From positions 1-19,206 of the forward strand of contig QQUK01000046.1 in assembly GCA_008501655.1 (NCBI GenBank): DNA of 19,206 bases, given 5' to 3'. The stretch is from Calditrichota bacterium (GTDB lineage: Bacteria > Zixibacteria > MSB-5A5 > GN15 > FEB-12). How positions within the stretch are numbered: position 1 is the first letter of the stretch; the number at the start of each line of letters is the position of its first letter. The position numbers were made by a program, and so were the translations under genes. Below are positions 8,320 to 15,471 of the stretch, one piece after another. The notes beneath the pieces are model-generated. The model was given only the letters and a program-made list of their open reading frames with translations, was not told the DNA's origin and did not search any database.

Positions 8320-10131
8320 CTACCCATTAACACGTTTCTTGAGAGCTTCGTATTCTTCCCGAAGTTCTATCGGAAGTTTGTCGCCAAACTTTGCGTAATG
8401 CTCATCAATAAGATCAAATTCTGCATTCCAGCCGTCTTTGTCGACTTTAAGCAGTTCTTCCATGTCGGCATCGGAAACATCAAGACCTTCGCAATCAAGG
8501 CCATCTTTTGTCGGCATATAGCCAAGCGGAGTTTCAATCGATTTACCGGAACCATCACACTGTTCAAAGACCCATTTGAGGACGCGTGAGTTCTCACCGT
8601 ATCCCGGCCAGAGCCATTTACCATCTTCAGTTTTTCTGAACCAGTTAACATAGAAGATTTTCGGAAGTTTTGCTGCATCAGCTTTTTTACCAAGTTCAAT
8701 CCAATGTTTAAAATAATCACCCATATGGTAACCGCAGAACGGAAGCATCGCAAACGGGTCACGACGAACACCGGCTTTGAGATCAAGTGCAGCGGCGGTT
8801 ACTTCTGAACCGATGATAGAACCGATAAAAACACCATGATTCCAGCTTAATGCCTGATGTACCAGCGGTACTGTGGAAGGACGACGTCCGCCAAACAAGA
8901 ATGCATCAATCGGAACACCTTTCGGATCTTCCCATTCCGGAGCGATAACCGGACAGTTTGCAGCTTTCGCAGTGAAACGTGAGTTCGGATGAGCGGCAGG
9001 AGCTTCAGCAGAACCCTGTTCCCATTTTTTGCCTTTCCAGTCAATCAAAGTACCAGGAGCATCGTAACCGATACCTTCCCACCAGATATCCTTATCTTCG
9101 GTTAATGCTACGTTTGTATAAATCGTCTCTTTTTTACAGGATAGCATTGCATTCGGATTGGAATGCATTGATGTCTGCGGAGCAACTCCAAAGAAACCAA
9201 ATTCCGGATTGATAGCATACAATCTGCCGTCATCCCCAAATTTCATCCAGGCAATATCATCACCGACGGTTTCGACTTTCCAACCTTTGATTGTCGGAAC
9301 AAGCATAGCTAAATTTGTTTTACCGCATGCTGATGGGAATGCACCGGTGATATATTTTACTTTACCTTCAGGAGAAGTTAGTTTCAAAATCAGCATATGT
9401 TCAGCAAGCCAGCCTTCATCACGAGCCTGAACGGAAGCGATACGGAGAGCGAGACATTTTTTACCAAGCAAAGCATTTCCGCCGTAACCGGAACCGAATG
9501 ACCAGATTTCTCTTGTTTCCGGAAAATGTGAGATATACTTCTTTTCGATCGGAGCACAAGGCCAGACTTTGTCAACTTCACCTTCTGCAAGCGGCGAACC
9601 AACCGAGTGAACAGTCGGGATAAACTCACCGTCATCACCGAGGACCTCAAGAACTTTTGTTCCAACACGGGTCATAGTAATCATGTTTGCTACAACATAC
9701 GGTGAATCGGTGATTTCGATACCGATTTTGGAAATAGGAGAGCCTACAGGACCCATTGAGAACGGAATGACATACATTGTACGATTTGCCATACAGCCGT
9801 CGTACAGTTTTTTCATTGTTTCTTTAAGCTGTCCGGGGTCGATCCAGTTATTTGTCGGTCCGGCATCTTCTTCTTTTTCTGAGGCTATATAGGTGTTCTT
9901 TTCAACACGGGCTACATCGGAAGGGTCGGAACGAAACAGATATGATTTCGGTCTTTTTTCTTCGTTTAATTTTGTAGCGATGCCTAAATCAACCATCAGG
10001 TCGAGCATCTGGTAATACTCTTCTTCGGATCCGTTACACCAGTAGACATCTTTCGGTTTACAGAGTGCTTTCCATCCGTCAACCCATTCTAAAAGCTTTT
10101 TGTGATTAGTTACTTGAGTCATGACATTCAT
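8320..10131 (-). CDS. pckG: Phosphoenolpyruvate carboxykinase (GTP)
   Basis: This 603-residue cytoplasmic enzyme converts oxaloacetate and GTP to phosphoenolpyruvate, CO2 and GDP, at the entry to gluconeogenesis (or the reverse anaplerotic step). The P-loop is FPSACGKTNLAM with the GTP-class hallmark cysteine at 269 and Lys271. The second kinase motif is VGDDIAWM with Asp291-Asp292, metal and catalytic residues. Other family blocks are SFGSGYGGNALLGKKCLALRIA truncated here as GSGYGGNALLGKKC, and the guanine-pocket region around FLFGGRRPSTVPLV and NWFRK. Length fits the GTP class (about 600-620), unlike the shorter ATP class. The ATG at 10131 is preceded by AAGGAA (10143-10138), so it is preferred to the in-frame ATG three codons later. 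It is monocistronic: terminator at 8271-8298 and a candidate promoter at 10186-10212. Confidence 0.97.
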   Translation of the reverse strand: MNVMTQVTNHKKLLEWVDGWKALCKPKDVYWCNGSEEEYYQMLDLMVDLGIATKLNEEKRPKSYLFRSDPSDVARVEKNTYIASEKEEDAGPTNNWIDPGQLKETMKKLYDGCMANRTMYVIPFSMGPVGSPISKIGIEITDSPYVVANMITMTRVGTKVLEVLGDDGEFIPTVHSVGSPLAEGEVDKVWPCAPIEKKYISHFPETREIWSFGSGYGGNALLGKKCLALRIASVQARDEGWLAEHMLILKLTSPEGKVKYITGAFPSACGKTNLAMLVPTIKGWKVETVGDDIAWMKFGDDGRLYAINPEFGFFGVAPQTSMHSNPNAMLSCKKETIYTNVALTEDKDIWWEGIGYDAPGTLIDWKGKKWEQGSAEAPAAHPNSRFTAKAANCPVIAPEWEDPKGVPIDAFLFGGRRPSTVPLVHQALSWNHGVFIGSIIGSEVTAAALDLKAGVRRDPFAMLPFCGYHMGDYFKHWIELGKKADAAKLPKIFYVNWFRKTEDGKWLWPGYGENSRVLKWVFEQCDGSGKSIETPLGYMPTKDGLDCEGLDVSDADMEELLKVDKDGWNAEFDLIDEHYAKFGDKLPIELREEYEALKKRVNG

Positions 10132-10185
10132 ACCAAGTTCCTTTATATGTTAACATTTAAATACAAAAATAGTCATTAGTGTAAG

Positions 10186-10212
10186 AGTATAATTTTTTTT
10201 CTGTTTTTGCAA
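10186..10212 (-). promoter_or_regulatory. Candidate promoter of the PEP carboxykinase gene
   Basis: On the minus strand TTGCAA (10212-10207) is followed after 15 nt, including an A8 tract, by TATACT (10191-10186). The predicted leader is about 48 nt and contains the ribosome-binding site. The spacer is short, so this is tentative. Confidence 0.33.
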
Positions 10213-10363
10213 TAGTTTAGGACTTAGTTTGTGAAAAAAAGTACATAAAAGTCGGAAAATTATCATTTTTTCTCTTCATTTTCACAGAATTTGGTAAAAT
10301 CGGGAGTTTATAGGGTGAGATTCATGACTTTCGTCAAGTCAGACAGATTGGTAGATTCACTAA

Positions 10364-10400
10364 TAAAAAAAGCAAAAGGCAGGGTAACTTCCTGTTTGCA
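10364..10400 (-). terminator. Intrinsic-terminator-like hairpin and T-run
   Basis: On the minus strand GCAAA-CAGG pairs with CCTG-(CCT bulge)-TTTGC over a 7-nt loop and runs into a stretch of eight Ts. No annotated gene ends just upstream, which is the main reason to suspect a non-coding transcript. Confidence 0.5.
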
Positions 10401-10510
10401 GTAGGTTTCTGTTCAAATATCGGAAATCAAGACTTCCAACCTCCAGGTACTTGGCTACAAGTATACGATTTCAACTCTCAAGAGCACAGAGCTCTTGACC
10501 TACAGAGCAA
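10364..10510 (-). ncRNA. Candidate small structured RNA with its own terminator
   Basis: On the minus strand the region between the terminator at 10509-10543 and a T-run at 10371-10364 contains three hairpins: an 8-bp stem TCAAGAGC/GCTCTTGA (10478-10498), a 6-bp stem TACTTG/CAAGTA (10448-10463), and a terminator-like stem at 10372-10400. The last pairs GCAAA with TTTGC and CAGG with CCTG around a 3-nt bulge and is followed by eight Ts. Being enclosed by terminators suggests an independent transcript of about 130-150 nt. No promoter was recognised and it matches no RNA family I know. It could instead be a leader or remnant. Confidence 0.3.
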
Positions 10511-10543
10511 AAAAAAGCCGGTGCGTAAGATACACCGGCTTTT
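10509..10543 (-). terminator. Strong intrinsic terminator (minus strand, possibly bidirectional)
   Basis: AAAAGCCGGTG (10513-10523) and CACCGGCTTTT (10533-10543) form a perfect 11-bp stem with a 9-nt loop. On the minus strand it is followed by eight Ts (10516-10509), ending transcription from the repeat lipoprotein gene about 120 bp downstream of its stop. The plus side has a shorter T-run. Confidence 0.88.
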
Positions 10544-10594
10544 GTCATAGTAGCTAAGTAAAAGATTTATTTTTTTATTCGAAAGCTATACCGT

Positions 10595-10650
10595 GTCTTT
10601 TGTGTCTTCAGATTCAAAAGACAACCTTGTGAATCTGAAGATTCACAAGG
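10595..10650. repeat. Tandem overlapping inverted repeats with alternative pairings
   Basis: Two perfect hairpins lie side by side: GTCTTTTG/CAAAAGAC (10595-10622, 12-nt loop) and CCTTGTGAATC/GATTCACAAGG (10625-10650, 4-nt TGAA loop). A third, mutually exclusive pairing joins TTCAGATTCA (10607-10616) with TGAATCTGAA (10630-10639), 10 bp perfect. They lie in the 3' untranslated region of the lipoprotein gene, before its terminator. Confidence 0.7.
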
Positions 10651-10665
10651 CACTATGAAAATAGC

Positions 10666-11349
10666 TTACTTGTTATTCGAGTGTTCGGTTGAAATCTTCA
10701 AACCCGGATTTCCACTTACACCGGTTGTTGGCGGTTCGGTCAGAGTCCAGTTTTGCGGATTAGATGGATCACCACCGTTATATGTTACCCGCCATCCGTA
10801 TTCAATCGGATAGTAGCCGGAGTAATCAGGTGTCCAGTAATCAATGAATCCCCATATGTCATAGACACCGCTACCGGGGTTTTCCACTAAGGACTGGTAT
10901 GTTGAAAGATACAGTACCCAGCCATCTGAATAACCAAACTCGGAATTGATAAATGCAAGAACTGCAGGGTCGGAATGATACTGCATTGCTGTATATGCAT
11001 AATATTCGTTTGGTGTGTTCGAGATTGTCTCAACGGTATCAGTAATATAAACCGTGTTGGTTACCGTTACTGTATCAGTTTGATAAACAGTATTTGTTAT
11101 CGTCACGGTATCTGTTACAGTATTTGTCTGAAAGACGGTATCAATCTCTGTAATGATCACAGTATCTGAACCACCACTCTGATAAACTGTGTCAGTTTCA
11201 GTTACGGTGACAGTCACCGTATCCGGTGGAGACTCGATATATTCAGTTTCCGTTACGGTCTCAGTCGTTGTCACAATCTTTTCTTTGTCACAGCCCAAAG
11301 CGGCAATCACAAGAAGCATCACGACAAAAAACAAGAGAAGTTTTCTCAT
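10666..11349 (-). CDS. Predicted lipoprotein with Thr/Val hexapeptide-repeat stalk (function unknown)
   Basis: The product has 227 residues. Residues 1-20 are a lipoprotein signal with lipobox AALGC (Cys20), predicting a lipid-anchored envelope protein. Residues about 26-110 are a low-complexity Thr/Val-rich stretch in which [D/N]-T-V recurs. At positions 80, 86, 92, 98 and 104 it becomes a regular six-residue repeat of the form [D/N]TV[T/Y]xT. Residues about 113-210 look globular, rich in Tyr, Trp and Gly (GYSDGWVLYL, IWGFIDYWTPDY, GWRVTYNGG), and do not match a family I can name. The repeat is probably an extended beta-type spacer holding the C-terminal domain away from the membrane; this is inference. 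A GGAG ribosome-binding site 9 nt upstream supports the start. The gene is divergent from phoB and has its own terminator at 10509-10543. Confidence 0.78.
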   Translation of the reverse strand: MRKLLLFFVVMLLVIAALGCDKEKIVTTTETVTETEYIESPPDTVTVTVTETDTVYQSGGSDTVIITEIDTVFQTNTVTDTVTITNTVYQTDTVTVTNTVYITDTVETISNTPNEYYAYTAMQYHSDPAVLAFINSEFGYSDGWVLYLSTYQSLVENPGSGVYDIWGFIDYWTPDYSGYYPIEYGWRVTYNGGDPSNPQNWTLTEPPTTGVSGNPGLKISTEHSNNK

Positions 11350-11695
11350 TTATATATCTCCATGTTTAAATTATTTTCTTTTCCATAGAGCTATTGAGCA
11401 AAAGATATACCGAATCAAGCAGACATCATAATTTCCACATAAACCATATCGTGACAGTAGCTTACAGAGATATACCCCGACCGTTTCTGACTTCAAACAG
11501 GTGAACCAAATATAATAAAGTGAATGGAAATGCGTTTTTTTTACCGGCTGTTCAGGAATTGAACAGATACTATTTAACATAAACTGAATAATATTCACAC
11601 ACATAATTAACAGAAATTTTATTATCTCCGGTTGGTAGTATGTAAATAAATTGTTTTTTTGACGATGCTAACGTACCTTTACATAAGGTGATATA
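11350..11695. other. Divergent intergenic region between the repeat lipoprotein gene and phoB
   Basis: These 346 bases hold no credible gene. They must contain the promoters of both flanking genes, but no promoter with good spacing was found for either. A perfect 7-bp dyad CTGTTCA/TGAACAG with a 5-nt spacer lies at 11548-11566 without a T-run on the exit side of either strand, so it looks more like an operator than a terminator. TTAACA occurs at 11574 and again at 11607, 33 bp apart (three 11-bp steps), which may be a weak Pho-box relic upstream of phoB. Confidence 0.45.
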
Positions 11696-12382
11696 ATGAA
11701 ACAAGTATTAATTATTGAAGATGAAAAAGATATTATCGAACTTCTTGAGTTCAATCTCAGGAAAAATGGATTTGAAGTAAAATATGCCCAATCCGGTGAA
11801 GACGGACTCCGTCTTGCCCGTACATCACCACCTGACATAATACTATTGGATTTGATGCTCCCGGGAATCAACGGACTCGATATTTGTAAACTTCTGAAAA
11901 CAGACCAGAAAACGGGGCATATTCCGGTAATCATGCTGACAGCTAAAGATGAAGAGGTTGATGTTGTCACCGGTCTTGAAGTCGGCGCCGATGATTATAT
12001 AACAAAACCATTCTCTCCTAAAGTTCTCATCGCCCGTTTGAGAGCCTTACTGCGCAGAAATACTGAAAAGGGTGAAACTGTAAAAAAAGTTCTCAAAGCA
12101 GGACCGATTACAATCGATCCGGGGAAACACTCCGTTGAAATCGACAATCAACAAATCCAGTTGACAGCAACTGAATTTCAGCTTTTACTTGTATTAGCCA
12201 AAAGACCGGGATGGGTCTTTAATCGCACTCAGTTGGTCGATGATATCCGTGGTGAAGACCATATCATCACCGACCGTGCCATTGATGTCCAAATAGCAAA
12301 TCTGCGCAAGAAACTTGGTGATGCCGGTGAGTTTATTCAAACTGTCCGCGGGGCAGGGTATCGATTCAGGGAGAATGAGTGA
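11696..12382 (+). CDS. phoB: OmpR/PhoB-family response regulator of the phosphate regulon
   Basis: This 228-residue DNA-binding response regulator would be phosphorylated by the kinase encoded just downstream and would activate phosphate-starvation genes. The receiver domain (1-120) has Glu8-Asp9, phospho-acceptor Asp52 in LLDLMLPG, Thr82 in MLTAK and Lys104 in TKPF. A short linker leads to a winged-helix trans_reg_C domain (about 130-226; LTATEFQLLLVLAKRPGWVF, DVQIANLRKKLG, TVRGAGYRF). The ATG is preceded by AAGGTGA. The stop overlaps the kinase start by 4 bp (GTGA), so the two are translationally coupled. Assignment as PhoB rather than another OmpR-type regulator rests on the linked pst operon. 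KdpE/ResD-like alternatives are unlikely in this context. Confidence 0.93.
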   Translation: MKQVLIIEDEKDIIELLEFNLRKNGFEVKYAQSGEDGLRLARTSPPDIILLDLMLPGINGLDICKLLKTDQKTGHIPVIMLTAKDEEVDVVTGLEVGADDYITKPFSPKVLIARLRALLRRNTEKGETVKKVLKAGPITIDPGKHSVEIDNQQIQLTATEFQLLLVLAKRPGWVFNRTQLVDDIRGEDHIITDRAIDVQIANLRKKLGDAGEFIQTVRGAGYRFRENE

Positions 12383-14151
12383 AAAGAAAAAAAATATTCT
12401 GGAAAGTATATCCCTATCTTTTTTTTATAATCATAGGATCTCTTCTCACTGTCGCATTTTTAGCAATTGATAAAATCAACTCTATTTATCTCGAAGAAAT
12501 CTCAACCACACTTGAATCCCGGGCAAAGCTGATTGCGGTTCAAATCCCGAAAAATTCAGTTGATATACATGTTATTGATTCGCTCGCTGAATATCTTGGG
12601 GACCTAACCGAAACAAGAGTAACTATCATTGATGTTTCGGGTAAAGTTTACGGTGACTCAGAAAAAGACCCTCGGACTATGGAGAACCACGGCAGCCGTC
12701 CGGAAATTTCTGAAGCTCTCAATGGTCGTATCGGACAATCGATACGATACAGCAGTACGGTCAATACCAAAATGATGTATATCGCTATTCCGGTTTCGGA
12801 ATCATCACATCCTATTTACATCATCCGTACTTCTTACCCTATGACCAAAATCCAATCAACAATTGAAGCTTTCTCAAAAGATTTGATTATAGGCGGTATT
12901 TCAATCACGTTATTAGCCACTCTGCTGACATTGCTTCTTTTCCGGAGAATTTCAAATCCGCTGCGTGAGTTAAAAAATTCAGCTGAACGCTTCTCAAAAG
13001 GTGATTTTACAACAAAAGCACCGATTATAGAATCCGAAGAGATCGGAGCACTTGCTGAGACAATGAATCAAATGGTCGGACAGCTCGAAGGACGTATCGC
13101 TACGATTATGCAGCAGCGGAACGAACGGGAAGCTATTCTGTCATCACTTGCTGAAGGTGTTGTTGCTCTTGATGCCAATGAAAAGATTGTCAGTTTAAAT
13201 CGAAAAGCTATTGAACTCTTAGAACTTGATACAACGAACATCATCGGAAAATCTATTCAGGAAGTTATCCGAAATGATAAACTGCACAACTATATAGAAA
13301 AATCTGTCCATAGTTCTCAATCTATTGATAGCGAACTGCATATTGAAATAAGCCGGGACAAATATCTTTCCGTATACGGCACACATCTCAAGGACAGAGA
13401 ACAGAATCAGGTCGGTACTGTAATCGTTCTCAACGACATTACGAAGATAAAAAAACTCGACATCATGCGTCGGGACTTTATCGCCAATGTCTCCCATGAG
13501 TTACGCACACCTATTACAGCTATCCGCGGTTCTGTTGAAACTCTGTTAGACGGAGCTCTTGATGAAAAAGATTCAGCATTAAAGTTTACCGAGATAATCA
13601 GCCGGCACTCCAAACGGCTTATCTCAATCGTTGAAGACCTGCTGTCATTGGCAAAATTTGAAAATGAAGATGTGTTTAGATATATGAATTTCAAAAATGA
13701 GAAAATATATCCAATCATTAATTCAGCTATTTTAGCATGCGAACAGAAATCGATTACAAAAAACATTAAAATCGAAGTTCATTGCCCTGAAGACCTTTCA
13801 GTTGACTGTCAGCAGGAATACCTTGAACATGCTCTTATAAATCTTTTAGACAATGCCATTAAATATACAGAACCGGATACAACGGTTGTAATCGATATTA
13901 AAGAAATCATGGGGCAACTCCAGATTGCCATCACAGATTCCGGCTGCGGTATCGCTGAACAGCATCTTCCGAGACTGTTCGAACGCTTTTACCGGGTCGA
14001 CATGGCTCGCTCCCGGGATATGGGCGGCACCGGTTTAGGACTTGCCATAGTTAAACATATTGCCCGTATTCATAATGGTACTGTTATTGTCGATTCTGAG
14101 GTAGGTAAAGGTTCAACCTTTTCGATCCAAATCCCCCTTATTCAATCATAA
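12379..14151 (+). CDS. phoR: Membrane sensor histidine kinase PhoR
   Basis: This 590-residue inner-membrane kinase phosphorylates PhoB when phosphate is scarce. Order of parts: TM1 (about 12-29); an extracytoplasmic sensor domain of about 135 residues; TM2 (169-188); HAMP (189-241); PAS (about 250-350); HisKA with phospho-accepting His373 in VSHELRTP; and HATPase_c with Asn492 (N box, LLDNAIKY), Asp520 (DSGCGI) and GGTGLGLAI from 549. The long periplasmic domain plus PAS matches the Gram-positive/FCB-type PhoR rather than the short-loop E. coli form. It starts with GTG in the GTGA overlap with phoB. No terminator follows. A 156-bp gap with a candidate Pho box separates it from the barrel gene, so the downstream operon probably has its own promoter. 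Confidence 0.93.
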   Translation: MKRKKIFWKVYPYLFFIIIGSLLTVAFLAIDKINSIYLEEISTTLESRAKLIAVQIPKNSVDIHVIDSLAEYLGDLTETRVTIIDVSGKVYGDSEKDPRTMENHGSRPEISEALNGRIGQSIRYSSTVNTKMMYIAIPVSESSHPIYIIRTSYPMTKIQSTIEAFSKDLIIGGISITLLATLLTLLLFRRISNPLRELKNSAERFSKGDFTTKAPIIESEEIGALAETMNQMVGQLEGRIATIMQQRNEREAILSSLAEGVVALDANEKIVSLNRKAIELLELDTTNIIGKSIQEVIRNDKLHNYIEKSVHSSQSIDSELHIEISRDKYLSVYGTHLKDREQNQVGTVIVLNDITKIKKLDIMRRDFIANVSHELRTPITAIRGSVETLLDGALDEKDSALKFTEIISRHSKRLISIVEDLLSLAKFENEDVFRYMNFKNEKIYPIINSAILACEQKSITKNIKIEVHCPEDLSVDCQQEYLEHALINLLDNAIKYTEPDTTVVIDIKEIMGQLQIAITDSGCGIAEQHLPRLFERFYRVDMARSRDMGGTGLGLAIVKHIARIHNGTVIVDSEVGKGSTFSIQIPLIQS

Positions 14152-14216
14152 TTCGTTATACAACAACAAGATATACACGCTCCTCCTTTCAAAACTAAAT
14201 TTAAAAATAACCTTGT

Positions 14217-14242
14217 CTTAACATAACCTTAACAATCTTAAT
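14217..14242 (+). promoter_or_regulatory. Candidate PhoB-binding site (Pho box) upstream of the barrel-pst operon
   Basis: CTTAAC occurs at 14217-14222 and 14228-14233, an exact 11-bp period, with a degenerate third unit CTTAAT at 14237-14242. The two good units extend to TTAACAT and TTAACAA. Eleven base pairs is the known repeat spacing of PhoB/PhoP-type sites, and TTAACA resembles the PhoP repeat of Bacillus. Two more TTAACC copies occur at 14272-14277 and 14279-14284, closer to the gene. The site identity is inferred from spacing and context. Confidence 0.5.
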
Positions 14243-14295
14243 GTTTAATCTGTGTGACAATTAAATATGAATTAACCGTTAACCTAATTTTTTAA

Positions 14296-14302
14296 GTGAG
14301 GG
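14296..14302 (+). promoter_or_regulatory. Ribosome-binding site that selects the TTG start of the barrel protein
   Basis: GTGAGGG lies 5 nt before TTG at 14308. The GTG inside this motif (14296) could itself open the frame, but it would then lack a ribosome-binding site and would lengthen the signal peptide oddly. Confidence 0.6.
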
Positions 14303-14307
14303 CCACT

Positions 14308-15438
14308 TTGAAAAGTTTGTTTAAAATGTTTACGGTAATGCTAATATTAAGCGTTGCCATGTCTGCAAATGCTGCAGACACAAAAGTCAATGGAAGACTG
14401 TATGCCGATTGGAATCTCGATCTCACCGATGGTGCTGAAAGCGCCAACAGCTTTAATCTCTCAAGAACGTATGTTACCGTGAAATCAAAACTCTCAGATT
14501 ATACATCAGTTCGTATCACCTCTGATCTTCGTCAGGACTCAGATATTTATGATGGGTACTTTGTAATTATAAAATATGGATATCTTGATTGGAGTCCGAA
14601 ATTTGGCAAGAAGGCTCTTAAGATTCGTTTAGGTCTTCAGCCAACCTTGTATATAGACAATATGAACAAGTTTTGGGGAAGAAGATATTTGTACAAAACA
14701 ACTGGTGATGCTAACAAATATCTCACGACATCCGACCTTGGTGCGACTGCATTTGTTAATATCGGCAACAAAGGAGAGAACGGTTATCTGGCGTTACAAA
14801 TATTAAACGGAACATCGTACACCGATGTTGAAGAGATGAATGCAAACAAAAACTTTGGACTTTTTGCATTACTTAATCCGTTTAAAAACAATGAACAGTA
14901 CAAACGATCAGCATTAGTGGCACAGTTTTATACCGGTACACAGAATGTATCTTTAGAAACTGATATCGACAGCTCCGGTACACCTATGATCGTTTATGAA
15001 AACGATTCCAAACAGTTCAAACATCAGGTTATTTCATTCGGTGGAATGCTTGGAGTCTCTGATAAAGCTGATATCGGCGTTGATGTTAACCTGTTAACTA
15101 TGGGTCAAGGCTATGCTGACTCAGCAGACGCCCAGGGTTTTGCTGTTGCGCTTGATGACAGAAAATCATCAGCCATGTCATTTTTCGGCACCTGGTATTT
15201 TGGAAATTCAGCTGAAGATAATTCACTCTTCCGTACTCTGAATCTTTTCGGAAGATATGATATTGTAGATCCTAACACAGATGTAGACAATGACGGCAAA
15301 TCATTGATTATTGCCGGTGTTGAGTGTACACCTACAAAAGGTTTTAAAGCTTCGGTCAATGTTCGCTCAACCTCATACGAACTGTCGGGAAAAGATTCGC
15401 AAACCCATGTTTTTGTAAATACATTATTTAAATTTTAA
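14308..15438 (+). CDS. Outer-membrane beta-barrel protein, probable phosphate-starvation porin
   Basis: Starting at TTG 14308 the product has 376 residues. A signal peptide (MKSLFK then a hydrophobic core, cleavage after ANA at 22) precedes a mature protein made of alternating amphipathic strands, such as KVNGRLYADWNLDL, YVTVKSKL, SVRITSDL and GYLALQIL. It ends in Phe (VNTLFKF), the classical last-strand signature of outer-membrane barrels. N-terminal features (NGRLYADW..., YLDWSPK.GKKALKIRLGLQPT) recall OprO/OprP-type and other trimeric porins, though not closely enough to name it. The gene lies between phoBR and pstS, 33 bp before pstS, downstream of a candidate Pho box. Context therefore suggests a phosphate-inducible porin, which is inference. 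Alternative starts are GTG 14296 and ATG 14326. Confidence 0.78.
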   Translation: MKSLFKMFTVMLILSVAMSANAADTKVNGRLYADWNLDLTDGAESANSFNLSRTYVTVKSKLSDYTSVRITSDLRQDSDIYDGYFVIIKYGYLDWSPKFGKKALKIRLGLQPTLYIDNMNKFWGRRYLYKTTGDANKYLTTSDLGATAFVNIGNKGENGYLALQILNGTSYTDVEEMNANKNFGLFALLNPFKNNEQYKRSALVAQFYTGTQNVSLETDIDSSGTPMIVYENDSKQFKHQVISFGGMLGVSDKADIGVDVNLLTMGQGYADSADAQGFAVALDDRKSSAMSFFGTWYFGNSAEDNSLFRTLNLFGRYDIVDPNTDVDNDGKSLIIAGVECTPTKGFKASVNVRSTSYELSGKDSQTHVFVNTLFKF

Positions 15439-15471
15439 CAAATCTTGTTAACAAAAAGGAAAGACAAGAAA

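Larger units (their letters stand above)
10132..10665. other. Gene-free, hairpin-rich intergenic region
   Basis: No convincing protein-coding frame is present in these 534 bases. The part next to the PEP carboxykinase gene (10132-10310) is AT-rich and probably carries its promoter and leader. From 10325 to 10650 there are at least seven perfect or near-perfect inverted repeats, described separately: 10325-10341 (TGACTT/AAGTCA), 10372-10400, 10448-10463 (TACTTG/CAAGTA), 10478-10498 (TCAAGAGC/GCTCTTGA), 10513-10543, 10595-10622 and 10625-10650. The density of structure suggests RNA-level function or an intergenic repeat element. Confidence 0.6.

Noticed and set aside
10364..10543. 6S RNA, from the roughly 180-nt length including the flanking terminator
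   Set aside because: The stretch folds as separate local hairpins and shows no long rod with a central bubble, as 6S RNA requires.
10364..10650. CRISPR-like or mobile-element interpretation of the clustered inverted repeats
   Set aside because: The repeats are all different in sequence, with no regular spacing, no transposase and no target-site duplication seen.
11189..11431. Plus-strand frame with Ser-Val-Thr-Val repeats
   Set aside because: Antisense shadow of the Thr/Val repeat of the lipoprotein gene, which has a signal peptide, lipobox and ribosome-binding site on the minus strand.
11659..11685. TTGACG ... TACATA as a phoB promoter
   Set aside because: The spacing is about 15 nt and the predicted start would fall at or within the phoB ribosome-binding region; too weak to annotate.
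14180..14190. CTCCTCCTTTC, resembling the anti-Shine-Dalgarno end of 16S rRNA
   Set aside because: An isolated pyrimidine-rich match in an intergenic gap with no rRNA context; most likely chance.
15445..15471. TTG start adding nine residues to PstS
   Set aside because: The extension is highly charged and overlaps the ribosome-binding site of the ATG at 15472, which directly begins a standard signal peptide.
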